Shown one piece after another: positions 17,591 through 28,247 of a DNA stretch of 31,625 nt. Each line of letters starts with the position of its first letter. Position 1 is the stretch's first letter. The position numbers and the translations under genes were made by a program. Source of the DNA: Chara braunii (Eukaryota; Streptophyta; Charophyceae; Charales; Characeae); contig BFEA01000278.1 in the NCBI GenBank assembly GCA_003427395.1, forward strand, positions 7,506 through 39,130. The letters run 5' to 3'. The notes beneath the pieces are model-generated. The model was not told the DNA's origin. It ran no database searches and saw only the letters and a program-made list of their open reading frames with translations.

Positions 17591-18768
17591 GTGTTATGAA
17601 CCTGGTTGTTTGTTGTCTGAAGGCCAACACTCACTCGCATAGACTTCCAGGTATGCCCATACATACATAGAAGGAAGGGGAGAGGATGGGAGTATAGAAA
17701 CACAATGGAAAACGTGACCATGTGATATGACAAAATACACTGAAAGTGCAATTCACTCCACAGAATCCTCACAACCAGTTACAAAGGAAACTCGAGTACA
17801 TCACATACAGAGAACAATGAAGCAAAGATAGTTCCCACACAATATCAACACTGTTTATTAAACTCAGAGTCTCGATTTGTTAGAACAACCCCAAAATTTG
17901 TGATGCGCTGCTCAGAAATGAGTAGCGCTTCTTCCCCTAACCCTGAGTAACCGCTATAACTACCCCTGAGCTCCTGAAACAACCAGCGCCACCCAGATAC
18001 TGCCTCCAGAGGGAAGCGCCACCCTGAAACAGGTCTCTGAGGCCAAGCGCCTCTCAAAGAATGAAGAAGAAGACCTGCGCCACAATCTCTGATGATGATG
18101 AAGTGCCAGTAGACCTCCCAGATGGAAATCTGCAGCAGCGCCACCTCTCCTGACAAAGATGACCTCTGAGGATGAAAGCTGCAGCTATGGCTGCGGCGCC
18201 ACACACCCTGACACCCTATTCCTGAGGAGGGTTCAGCAGGGCACCAACTTCTTTTGCCTCCAGCAAACTTCAGACAGCCCGGACCTCTGAACAGCCCCGC
18301 GTGCTGTCAGAGAACAGCGCAGGTCCCAGCTATGGTCGACGCTTCGAAGGTCCGGCTATGTTTGTCTCCTCCAACGCTGAAGCTATACCACCACCAGTTC
18401 ATGCGTTGCGCAGCAGCGATGTACACGGTACCAACTGCAAAAAGCCCCTGAACGGTTTTCCCTAGACCTATTCATAGTCTACCCTAGCCTAGACACGACC
18501 TAGACCGGACTGATAGGACTGACCGGTACCGTTTCAGTTCGGCCTCTAGGGCCTCTCCCTACCGGGCTATAGGTTATAGGTCCGTCTAGCAGTATAGGCC
18601 CGTAGACCCTTCTGTCTTAGTGGTAGCCCGGGTCTGCTATTCACAGTTGGGGTTACTGTAGGAAATCAAGGTTAGTGTGGGCCTGTAACTTTCCAAATTT
18701 ACAGACATGTTCCTCACAAGTTTTCCCAAAGTCAGATGTCTCGGTTAGCCCTCAGCCAAACAAATTAC
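17591..18768 (-). repeat. A-family LTR, second long copy, truncated at its U3 end
   Basis: Aligns with 4214 to about 5418 throughout: start TGTTATGAACCTGG, shared blocks ATACATA..AGAAGGAAGGGG, CAATGAAGCAAAGATAGTTC, TGTTTATTAAACTC, and the end GTTAGCCCTCAGCCAAACAAA. About 75 bp of the U3 end (through GTCATTACA) is missing, so it stops at a break near 18768. The plus-strand left end keeps the canonical TG. The 30-bp GCGCCAC periodicity is conserved (17986-18202). Confidence 0.85.
17986..18202. repeat. About 30-bp periodic GCGCCAC motif array, second copy
   Basis: Motif starts at 17986, 18016, 18047 (GCGCCTC), 18077, 18138 and 18196, at steps of 30, 31, 30, 61 and 58 bp. This matches the array at 4631-4853. 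Confidence 0.6.
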
Positions 18769-18938
18769 CATACTCACCGCAGTTTATGCAAGCTCCACGC
18801 GAATACCGACTAAGAAAAACGATGTTGCTTTACAAAGACGCAAAATTTCAACAGCACTGGATCTCTGAGATGAAATTATTGAATCCTAAATTTTTGGAAT
18901 AGATTGATCCTTCCACACATCCTGATTCAGGCCCGCCC
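18769..18938. other. Junction between the truncated LTR-A and gag of element D
   Basis: About 170 bp with no coding or LTR signature. No polypurine tract is seen before the LTR. Both the 3' part of element D and the first 75 bp of the LTR are absent, consistent with one deletion. Confidence 0.4.
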
Positions 18939-20585
18939 TCACCCAAGCCGAAGTCTTGTTTGAGTTTTGGGTTTACCCCTGACTCTTTGTCGACTGCCCT
19001 TCCCACGTCCAATTGCCTTTCCTTTGGTTATGGTGGTTGTTTCCTCCACAAGATCAGCGAGATCATCGATATCGGTTTGATTTCCATCGGAATCAGCAGT
19101 CATCAACTGACTACCCTTCTTCTTCCATTCTTGTGGGGGCTTCTTCTTCCTACCGTCCGTGGCAGGTTGTTGTGCTCCTAGCTTGGCCTCTAAATCTAGG
19201 GCCTTCTTGCTAAAGGAGTCAAGAGTCTGATACTCGATGCTTGCCTCGCTAACCATCAGGTTCTTGATGTCTATGGGAAGACATCTCAGATACATGGTTA
19301 GCAAGACTTCTGGATCATAGCGAACTCCCGGGACGACTACGGGTTTCTCCACGCCGGCGGTGAGCCCACGCGCGGACTTGTACGTTATGGTATCAAGTCG
19401 GCCCAACGCATCAGTGGCCTGTTGGGACTGCTGTGGGTTGTGCCATCGTGTTTCAACCAACGCGATGAAGCTATCTAGAGTGTGGGTCTTTGCCCAATAA
19501 TTCATCCTCCGACCGAACCCCTCGAATGCCACTATTCCATTTAGCCATCTTGATGTCGATCCCTCAAGATATGAGGCGGCAGTGATCACCTCTTCTTCTA
19601 GCCACGTCCTCTTCGCCCTAACCCATACTGGAACCGTCCTCAACCATGTGTTAAGTGCCTCGTCCTTCTTATCTCCTAAAAAGACGGGGATCATTGTTGT
19701 GGAGTCTTGGGGTACCAAGGCTGTTTGTAGTCCCATTTGTGACACTGGTTGTTGCCCCGCAGCGAAAGCGGCTGGACCTGAAGATGAAGAAGCAGCAGTC
19801 TGTGCTGCTGCTGTTGACATACCACGTGGTGGGGTACCAAATTGAAAGGCAAATGGGCTTGTCACCGCTGGTGTTTCTACAGGTAATCGAAGCACTGCCT
19901 GCAGCGGGACACTGGGCCCACCGGCTAAGGAGGGATGTGGTCCTCCTCTTGTCTGCATGGCATTCAGTATCTGGTCCAGGGAATCCTGGATTGCATAAAG
20001 TTTGTTGTCCATGTAACCGTACATGCTCAGCATACCCGCCTTGAGGATTTTACTAGTGTCATCAAGGGTCGAGTCATCTAACCCTTCTATTGCATCCTTG
20101 TCTGCCCTTCTGCTCTCCAATCTGGCTTTCCTATTTCTAATCTCAGTTTCTCTTTCGGCAACTTCCCCAAGTTCCTTCTCTAGTCGTAAGTGGATTAACT
20201 CCACTTGCTGGAGTTCTATGGCCTCTCTAGTGCGTGGAGGTGGCGAGTTGTACTGCGAGTCTGTCATCTGACTTGTGGAAGGTCCTGCACTCATCCCGTT
20301 GGATGAGGCGGAGGAACTAGCTCAGGTTCCTGACGTTTGCTGACCTTGAGAGGTCACTGCAGATGTAGCCATCGCTACTGCGCTAGCTGCTGCTGCTGCT
20401 AACACTTGTTCCGCAGTTGTTGCTGCCTCCCTAGCAATCTGCAAATGTCGGGCCCTTCCTCCGGCCCCGAATTTTCTCTCGTCTCTTGGTAGCAAAACCT
20501 GAAACACTACTGGAATCCTTTCTGTACCTCGCCATGTTTGCCTCCTATCCTCAGTTGTCCCTTCACCACTATTTGTACCGCTCAT
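18939..20585 (-). pseudogene. Long gag gene of element D, one in-frame stop
   Basis: A 549-codon frame from ATG at 20585 to the stop at 18939, broken only by a TGA at 20324-20322. Order: a basic N-terminus; an Ala-rich stretch (QVLAAAAASAVAMATSAV); after the stop a Glu/Arg-rich coiled coil (ELQQVELIHLRLEKELGEVA, continuing to RADKDAIEG); a Pro/Gly/Ala linker; then a capsid-like domain with VFLGDKKDEALNTWLRTV, AASYLEGSTSRWLNG and SFIALVETRWHNPQQSQQAT. The C-terminus is very basic (GRGKGSRQRVRGKPKTQ) with no CCHC knuckle. The domain architecture is that of a Ty3/gypsy gag, but the sequence differs clearly from those of A and B. Downstream pol is absent. With a single break, this is the best preserved ORF in the window. 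Confidence 0.8.
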
Positions 20586-20809
20586 CAGCTAAGCAAATCA
20601 CTGTCTGCACTAGTGCCGTCACTGGAGCCTACCACAACATGTGTCTAACTGAATTGAAAATAATTAAAAATAATTACATATTCGCCAAGTCACTCGGGCT
20701 ACTGACCATGTGGTGTCAACAGTTTATACACAAACTAAGCAATTGATCTATTCCTGCTCCGATTATCTCTTCTATAGCAGCATCACACAGAACAAGCAAT
20801 GGTAGACTA
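20586..20809 (-). other. Leader of element D next to gag, probably cut by element B
   Basis: AT-rich sequence between the gag start and the 5' LTR of element B. It is read as the gag-proximal part of the D leader, continued at 29299-30256 beyond B. The fit rests on order and strand; no clean target duplication was found (flanks GACTA and ACTGC, sharing only ACT). Confidence 0.45.
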
Positions 20810-21817
20810 TGCAATAACTCACTCCTACATGCCTATGCCATCGGCCAAGGGGACCACGCCCAAGCCGCAAATTTGGCCCTAAGGCCCTGCATCCGACCGT
20901 GGGGTACAGCACCCCTGAAATGTGGCTTCAGAGGCCCTGCGCCCGACAGTTGACCTAAGTCAAGTGCCTGTCGAAATATTGAGGCTCACAAGTCAAAGTC
21001 TTCACGGACCCAGTCCAGTCCACCGATCAAACATACACACTTGGTTGTACACAAGTATCCCGATAGCATTCAGTCCACGTGGAAGTCTGCAACTGTACGA
21101 GATCCAGGTCGTCGGCTATGAGTCAATCTGAGCCTCCGTGGGTGAGAGACCAAAGGCTGGTCAACCTCGTCAACACTACTTATTGACCCAGCCCTTGGGA
21201 GTCAACATGCAGTCTTGCCTTACTGACTTGACGCTGGCTTGATGTTGGCTGGATGCTAGAAAGACGGTGGCTCTACGCTGGCATTGTATGACGACAATGC
21301 GAGACTGCTGCCTTGCGTGTTGGCGCCTCTCTATTTTTGGCGCCAACTGTTTTTATTGGATGCTGACGTGGCGCATGCCAAACTATCTTCGCCACTAATA
21401 GGGATGCGACAAGGAGGGAGATCAGGATCTATGGGATTGATTGAGTGAGACAGAGGGGACTTACCTGTTGATGGTGTCGACATTGCGCGCTGCAGAGACA
21501 TCTTCATGGGAGAATTGTGCCTACTACACACTATGTTGTGATCAGATCTTGTCATGATCGTTTCTGGGACATTATTTGCTGATGTGGATGAGGCGGGTGA
21601 CGCACGAAGGAGAAGTGGGAATGAGGGTGCTCCGTCTACGGGGACATTCATGGATACATCCTCATCCACCCTCTAATCTCCCCCCCTTCCTCCTTCCTCC
21701 TATGGTTACGAGACATTGTATCACATATTATATTTCACGATTATTGGAGACATTTTCAGCGCTGAGTCATCTTGTATTTCGACACTTGATGAGTTTCCTC
21801 CAGACGGGCTCATTACA
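20810..21817 (+). repeat. 5' LTR of element B (1008 bp)
   Basis: Starts TGCAATAAC and ends CATTACA; aligns with 28248-29298. Shared blocks include GTCGAAATAT, CACAAGTCAAAGTCTTCACG, GTGGGTGAGAGACCAAAGG and TGAGTCATCTTGTATTT. A GCTGACGTGGC motif at 21362 recurs in the leader. Confidence 0.9.
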
Positions 21818-21820
21818 ATT

Positions 21821-21832
21821 TAATATCGGAGC
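21821..21832 (+). other. Primer-binding site of element B (mutated tRNA-iMet type)
   Basis: TAATATCGGAGC, three bases after the LTR end. It matches TGGTATCGGAGC, the site inferred for element D, except for two G-to-A changes. Confidence 0.65.
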
Positions 21833-22876
21833 TTACCTTCTTCATCGCGATCTACACTTGCGCGCTTACCTGCGCCAAGGTAAGGTGGGAGGTGCCGCGC
21901 GTGATTGAATCTTGTCTATAGACGCGGACGATTATTATCGCGATCTAGACATTGATGCGCGCGCACCTACCCACAAAAGATGATGACGTGGACTGAAGAC
22001 GGCGACATTGTTGATGTGCCACATTGAGGCTGACGAGGCGATCAGATACCGACGAGAGTATCATTGGCTACGGTGCTGACGTGGCGCTGGCAATCAAGAG
22101 ATAGAGATAGAGAGTGGAAAGAGTTGTTGACTAGGCATTGTGGTGCTGCCTATGTGGCATGGCACATGGATGCAATCGTGGCATCCAAGGCACACCAGGC
22201 TATTGTCTAACGTGGCACTTGCCTGTGTCGCGATTTACCTGCTGACGAGGCGCCTCCATTCTCCAGCGGTAACTTCGATCTGATATGGCATACCAGTGAC
22301 GAACGGGGTGGCAAATAGTGCGCTGCTGACGTGGCATCCATCAAGACAGACTTCCGGGCTCTTGACGCTAACGTCGCATACTCTGTGGGGTTGCTGCATT
22401 GGCATGACAGGGGTGACACGTGGCAGTAGGTGGGCGCTGCCATTCTCTAAAGATTGGTGAGGGATTGATGGTTGCACTTGAGTGTGCTTGCGGGCGGTAC
22501 AACAGCACGAAAAGGTTGTAATGCCACGCCTCGGTCCTTGTGCCTGTCTGCACTGGCATCTGCAGGAGGACAGTCGAAGAGGATGAGCTGCTGACATTTT
22601 GATTGGTTGTTGTTTTGTTGGCTGACTCCATAGGTTGTTATGTGGATGTCTGCTACTTACCAACTGTGTGTTGTCTTGATCACACTGGCCGTGGTTGAGG
22701 TACCTATACCACTCTCAGATAGGAACGTCATCACACAAAACAAACACCAGAATTAAAAAATAAATAACATAGAAGAATATGAACCATTTTCTTTACCGTA
22801 CGAAGTAAATTGAAGTGAGGTCGTGGAATTTACTGTTGTCTTTTGAGTTTATTGTGCGGCGAACTCATCTGCCAGT
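21833..22876 (+). other. Leader of element B with repeated GCTGACGWGGC motifs
   Basis: No gene is supported; open frames on the minus strand at 22207-22663 overlap each other and lack motifs. GCTGACGTGGC or GCTGACGAGGC occurs at 22029, 22075, 22241 and 22325, plus 21362 in the LTR; close relatives are TGACGTGGA (21984) and ACACGTGGC (22413). TGACGTGGC combines the cores of plant bZIP C-box and G-box sites. Confidence 0.6.
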
Positions 22877-24350
22877 ATGGCTTTTGTGTGGAGTTGTCTA
22901 CGTGCATCCATCTTGACCCGCTTCATTCCCCATCTTTTCTACCCCATTGCTGTCACTCTTTTTGCTGATGAAGAAGAGGGAGTGCTCAGAACTCGTGGTC
23001 AAACTGATGAACGACGGCAGCTAATGTTGCACCGTCTTCGTACGTTGCTCCAGGAAGTACAAGACGCTGGCCCTGAGGCTGGACGGCATGTAAGCAGCTT
23101 GTTCGATCTACGTGTCACAGAAAACGAACTACAGCAAGTTGATACCATTCCCCAGATGATGGAAACCAGCCAAAGAGTACAGCAAACAATTGATCAAGCG
23201 CGGATGGCTCTTGATCATTTTGCTGCGGAGCAATTTGCGAAGATTACAGGGCAAGAAGAGGCCAAAGAAGAAAAGAGGGTTGAAGCATCTGAGAAGGAAG
23301 AACCGAGAGAAGAAATTATGGATGACACCATCACACAACTCTAGACTGCATTAGATGCAGAATTGAGAAAGAAAGAACCCTATCAAAAAGCGAAGAGAGA
23401 AAAAGAAGAACAGGCAAAGAAAGTAGAAGAGATTAGGCAAAATTTTAATGTAGAAGGTTCAAAAAACTGCCTTGGTTATGATGGCATACCTTGCACATTT
23501 TGAAATCAAGATTGACAATGTCACCGTCGAACTGCAGACGGTGACACGATTGGTCAAAGGAAAGAATGAGGTAGTTCATGAGGAAGCGACAGAAGGGGAA
23601 GAAAAGAAGAAAACCCTGGAAGAAGTTGATGCAAGATGGAATGAAGGGAGCCAAAAAAACGTCGGAGAAACCAGAGTCATTTGGGAAGGAACCCAAAGAA
23701 CCAGCAAAAAAGGAAGAACCCACCAAGAAGGAAGTTGCAAAGAAGGACGAAGGGAAACACATGCTATTGTGGATCGCAGAAATACAAATTACTGCAGCAC
23801 CACTTCTGTGGAGACCGAAAGCCAAGTTGCGTTTTCGACCTCTTATCTTGGTGAAGTCGCCAAGGAGTGGGTATTGTCTGAGGCTATCGCTGTTGGCTTT
23901 GAGGATATTGGGGAGTGGGCTGAGGCAATGAACCTGAGGGAATTTCTACAAAAAATTAAGGAGAGATTCCTCGACAAAACGACCGTCGATAAGGCATTTC
24001 ACGACCTTACGACCATTAGTCAAATGCGTTGGACAATTGTGGAGGCCATGTCTCACGAAGTGAATCGTTTGTTGCAGGCACCCGGCTTGAACCTGCAGGA
24101 CAATCAAGTCTTGTACATCTACTCCTAAGCTTTGCCTGAGCCCATACGTGGACAACTTATGGTTGAAGCAAAGTCTGGTAAGTACAACTACAGGCAGTTC
24201 TGTAAACCACACGCACCAGAGGAAGCAGATGACCGCACAGGTGAAGGGCACCTATGCGTCCGTTGTGTGAAGTGGTTCGTCTGGTGGGCGCGGGAATGGT
24301 ATCCTGTGGCCGCAAAAGCGACAAGATCACACCCTCGTCGTCTTCGATGA
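22877..24350 (+). pseudogene. Decayed gag gene of element B
   Basis: Opens at ATG 22877 with a short hydrophobic stretch, then a helical charged part (MLHRLRTLLQEVQDAG, QRVQQTIDQARMALDHFAAE) to a TAG at 23342-23344. Lys/Glu-rich sequence continues in frame (KREKEEQAKKVEEIRQ), then shifts frames at least twice; the segment EPAKKEEPTKKEVAKK (about 23690-23740) lies in a different frame. The capsid-like domain is in ORF 23472-24128: SYLGEVAKEWVLSEAI, MNLREFLQKIKERFLDKTTV and QAPGLNLQDNQVLYIYS, a TAA, then ALPEPIRGQLMVEAKSG. The match to the element A gag (TPGLEMSEQDLLIHF) supports a shared origin. No zinc knuckle was recognised. Confidence 0.75.
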
Positions 24351-25264
24351 CGGCACAATGGAAAAGTGGCCCCTCGACGAGGCCGAGCGTGGAGCAAACA
24401 GTGAAGTGAGTCTAGAAAGGGTGACGTCACTGCCATGGTGGTCAACAAGGGTGGCACCACCTCAGGTGGATATGGAAGAAGAAGAGACCACACTCCTCCC
24501 CGGAGCATCCCGGCATTGCACACGAAAGGCCTTGGGAGAAAATGAACTGAACGAGGGAAGAACAGCAAGAACAAATGAATAATCGACAGTGTCTTAAGTC
24601 TGGCACTGCGAGAAATATATGCATGGTGCCCACTTATTCATAACCCAAAAGGGAACGGCCGGTAAGAACAGCGTCTGCTCCTACGAAGTTGGAGGGTTCA
24701 GTTGAAGGTAAGGCACCTATAACCCCTTTCAACCCCCCGACTCTCATGGCAGAGGAAGGCTCTTCTTTGGCCCATCGCTCAGAACACCCTGACATTGTTT
24801 TATGTTCTATTTCTCAAGGCAATACCCTTGACGAACTTGAGAATGAACTAATTGCTCTGAGAAGTCTGTAGGCTAAGAAAGCAACGTCTAAGGGTGAGTC
24901 GATAATTGTTGACATTGAGATTGCACGTACACGAGTAGGTGCTTCGTTAGATCCGTGGTCAATGAGGTCCTACATCTAAAAAAAGGGAATTAAGAAAATT
25001 GCATCTCAGAATGCGTGTGCAGGACCTCCCTCGACCTATCACGTCTATGCTTGCGGATAAAAGCACAATTACTGTCTTTCAATACGTCAGTTGTGTTAAG
25101 TGTTATTTTCGAACGAAGGAGGGAAAATGCATATTGCATTAACCTTCCTCGTGGAAAATAACTTACCTTTTGATTTGATTATGGGAATAGATTAGCACAA
25201 GGAAGCCGACCCATAAATCAAGTTCAAGGAAAATATTGTCAACCTCGAGGATGAAAATTTCAAC
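24351..25264 (+). pseudogene. pol: Degraded gag end and protease remnant of element B
   Basis: All frames are heavily interrupted up to about 25000. From about 25030 fragments fit a retropepsin C-terminal part: TFLVENNLPFDLIMGID (about 25140-25192), comparable with LVSDDLPFDMLLGMY in element C, then a TAG and KEADP. The catalytic DTG or DSG motif was not found. Confidence 0.55.
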
Positions 25265-26384
25265 TTGAAACCTATCAAACTGTTTCACAAGTTCGATTCT
25301 AACTCATCACTGTTTTTTTGTTATACAAGTCTTCCTGCTTTTCGGAGTATGGTCATGAAGAAGTTGGCACAAGACGTAATGATGCGACTCCTGAAACGGG
25401 TAAGTGGGTGTTCTTCGTCCTATCCTCCTTCTATTGAAAAACTTCTAACTGGATTTAAGGACTTGCAGACTGAACCTACGTGGATGACTGAACGTGCTAC
25501 CAAGCACACCATTGACATCATTCTTGACAGTAAGATTCCCAAAGGACCCATCTATGGGATGTCTCCTAGGGAACTAAAGGAATTGAAGAAACAATTGCAT
25601 AAACTTACGAAGAAAGGACGGATTCGACCTAGTTCCTCTCCCTATGGTAAGCGTGTCTTATTCATGCCCAAAAAGGAAGGAGAACTTAGATTTTGTATTG
25701 ATTATCGTGGGTTGAATTTTGTCACTATTAAGAACGCGGGACCTCTTCCTCGCATTGACGACGTATTGGATCAGTTGCAGGGTAGTAAGTATTTTAGTAA
25801 GATTAATATGAAGTCGGGATACCACCAGATCGAGTTGGCACCTGAAGATCAATACAAGGCAACTTTTTGGTATGGTCATTACGAGTTTGTGCGTGTGCCC
25901 TTCAAATTTACTAATGCACCCACTAATTTTCAAAGGTCTATGAATGAATTCTTTCGCCAATTGTTGGATCAGTTCGTAGTTGTATATCTCGATGATATCC
26001 TCATGTATAGTAAGACACTTGAGGATCACGAGAAACACCTACAAATGGTTCTACAAAAGTTGCGAGAAGGCGACTACAAATTGAATCCTACGAAATCTAA
26101 GTTTGCTTAATCTGAGGTATTATACCTTAGACACATAGTAAACGAAGAAGGATTACGACCTAAAGAGAAAAAAATAACAGCGGTTCGAGATTGGCCCAAA
26201 CCTAAGACCCACTTAACTCATATTTTTTCTGAGAGTTGTTAGTTACTATAGAAAGTTTGTAAGGAACTTCTCACTGATAGTTATGCCTATGAGAAGACTT
26301 CTAAAGAAAGAAAAACCTTAATGGGACAAAGATTGTGAGACTGCATCCAAAAAGTTGTAACATATATTAACTCACTATCCTGTC
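25265..26384 (+). pseudogene. pol: Element B reverse transcriptase, mostly open
   Basis: ORF 25265-26110 (281 codons) covers most of the domain. Motifs: KGPIYGMSPRELKELKKQLH, SSPYGKRVLFMPKKEGELRF, CIDYRGLN, PLPRIDDVLDQLQGSKYFSK, SGYHQIELAPED, NAPTNFQRSMNEFF and the active site VVYLDDILMYS (about 25978-26010). A TAA at 26108-26110 interrupts; the frame resumes with YLRHIVNEEGLRPKEKKI and WPKPKT, then shifts near 26215 into YYRKFVRNFS and MPMRRLLKKEK. The active-site YLDD is intact. RT fragments agree with element C at many positions, so the two belong to related but separate families. Confidence 0.85.
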
Positions 26385-26775
26385 TTGAAATTTGTTGATC
26401 CTTTTCTCTGTTTCATTGTCACTACTGATGTTAGTCAATATGGATACAATAGTATTGATTGCAAGGGATATAGACCCATCGAGTTTATGTCCAAACGTCT
26501 ACTATCAGATAAAGTAGTCAACTTCATATACGAAAGGGAATTCTATGCTCCAGTTGCAGCTCTAGACACCTGGAAACACTACTTGATCGGGACACACTTC
26601 ATTGTGTACTCAGACCACTCTACTCTGAAGTGGATAAAGACTCAACCCCGACTATCGATAAGTTAGTTAGATGGTATGCATTCATTGATACGTTTGACTT
26701 TGAATTAAAAACTATTAAAGGGAGGTTTAACATTGTTGCAGATGCTTTGTCCAAAAAATCTTATTTTTTTGGAAC
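26385..26775 (+). pseudogene. pol: Element B RNase H domain, frameshifted
   Basis: ORF 26385-26666 has TTDVSQYG (catalytic Asp kept), GYRPIEFMSKRLLSDKVVNF, YEREFYAPVAALDTWKHYL and YSDHSTLKWIKTQPRLS. The frame shifts near 26660 into FDFELKTIKGRFNIVADALS, the typical RNase H end and start of the tether. A short deletion after QYG has removed part of the usual AVLxQ motif. Confidence 0.8.
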
Positions 26776-27640
26776 TATTGTCTCGTATCGCGATATTGGG
26801 AATGACTTGAAATATCATATTTGTAAGGGTTATACTTATGATCCGATTTGGAGTCCTATAATTGGGACCCTACAGAGGAACCCTGATATATTCCCCGAGT
26901 ATCGAATGTCTGATCGTTTACTCTTCTTCATTGACAAAACCGAAGAAAGACTATGCATTCCACATAAAGAACAAATCAATTATTGGGGAATGACATGGCA
27001 TTAAAGGACACTTCGAATTTGAGAAGAAGTATGTTAATATTAGAGAATGCTTTGAATAAAAAAAAATGAATGAGGATGTGTTAACCTATGTGCGAACTTG
27101 TTTTGCCAAAGGAACAAGCCCTCGCATAAGAATCCACTGGGACTATTGAGACCACTACCTATTCCAAGTGAGCCAGGTGAGTCTATCTCGATTGACTTCA
27201 TGGATCTCACTAAGAGTCTGAATGGCAACAGTTAGGTAATGGTCATTATTAATCGATTCTCTAAATATGCCATGTTCATTCCTCTACCTACTGAAGCAAG
27301 AACGAAACTCATCATCCAGAAGTTCTAGATGCCATGGGTTTCGGAATATGCATTTCCAAAAACCATCGTTTATGATCGGGATGTACAGTACACAGGCCAA
27401 CAATGGCAAAAGTTGATGGAGGCATACAACACCCAATTGACCATGTCGTCAGGAAGACATCCTAAAAAGAATGGACAAACTGAACAGATGAACCGTTTGT
27501 GCCAACATCTTCAACACATCTATGTAAGGCCAGATCAGATCGATTGGGATGAGAACTTTCCTAAGATTGTGAGCGCATACAATAACAAGTTTCACACTGT
27601 AATTGGCATAATACCAAACGCACATTAGAAAGGATGGACG
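26776..27640 (+). pseudogene. pol: Element B integrase, zinc-binding and catalytic core
   Basis: A tether (ILDIFPEYR-like, RLLFFIDKTEERLCIP) is followed by a wrecked zinc-binding part (about 26990-27110) that still shows KGHFEFEKKY and MNEDVLTYVRTCF in broken frames. The core has ISIDFMDLTKS (first Asp, about 27190), a TAG at 27234, VMVIINRFSKYAMFIPLP, a TAG at 27326, TIVYDRDVQYTGQQW (second Asp) and GQTEQMNR (catalytic Glu kept). DWDENFPKIVSAYNN follows. The DDE residues survive here, unlike in element C where Glu is Lys, although stops prevent a product. Confidence 0.8.
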
Positions 27641-28200
27641 TTGCGACGTCCCACAACTACCCCCAGGAGCACGAAAGTTTGCAGCTCTGTATGAAGAAGA
27701 TACAAGAAAAGTCAAGGAAAATATTCAAAAGGCCCAACTACAAATGATTGAACAGGCTAAGCAAACATCATCGACCATCAACGTTCAAATAAGGAGATCT
27801 CGTCTGGTAAAGTCTAAAGAATTTTCCCTAGACGAAAATGTTTCACAAAAGTTGTTACCTGTCTACTACGGACCCTGGGAATTTCTCAAGGTGATAGGCG
27901 ATATTGATGGACCATCTTATAGAATAGATGTACCCTCTCACCTCAAGACATACCCTGTCTTTCACGCGTCTAAACTACTGCCATATGTAGAAGGTCATGA
28001 TTTTCCCAACGGGCCATCTATGTTTCCTCCTTCGATGGACGGTGGCTATGAAGTTGAGAAAATACTTTAGCATGAGTATTTTTCTACAGGTGGCAGAGGA
28101 GGACCCCAGAAGCAGTTTAAGGTGGTTTAACAAGAAAGAGCTTTTACCAACTGCTTTTCATGTAGTCTATGCATATCAGTGTGGATTAAGAGAATATTAA
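27641..28200 (+). pseudogene. pol: Element B integrase C-terminal domain with chromodomain-like remnant
   Basis: After a frame change, ORF 27744-28070 reads MIEQAKQTSSTINVQIRRSR, PVYYGPWEFLKVIGDIDGPS and YPVFHASKLLPYVEGHDF, the standard C-terminal part of gypsy integrases. It ends in GYEVEKIL and a TAG at 28068-28070. Past it, HEYFSTGGRGGPQKQFKVV resembles the first part of a chromodomain. A similar charged tail exists in element C, so both may be chromovirus-like; this is inferred, not proven. Confidence 0.65.
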
Positions 28201-28228
28201 GTCTAAACAATTTTTGCGATGGAACTCG

Positions 28229-28247
28229 AAAATTGGGCCGGCAGGAA
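28229..28247 (+). other. Polypurine tract region of element B
   Basis: AAAATTGGGCCGGCAGGAA directly precedes the LTR start TGCAATAAC. It is less purine-pure than the tracts of A and C, probably through mutation. Confidence 0.5.

Noticed and set aside
17560-17592. Primer-binding site next to the LTR-A copy at 17591
   Set aside because: The sequence beyond the LTR (CGCGCCTGTTGGGATCC on the minus strand) matches an initiator-Met site too poorly.
19582-20271. Plus-strand ORFs of 80-129 codons
   Set aside because: Antisense to the long element D gag.
22207-22663. Overlapping minus-strand ORFs (up to 142 codons) as a gene
   Set aside because: Three frames open at once, no motif, and the position is the leader of element B.
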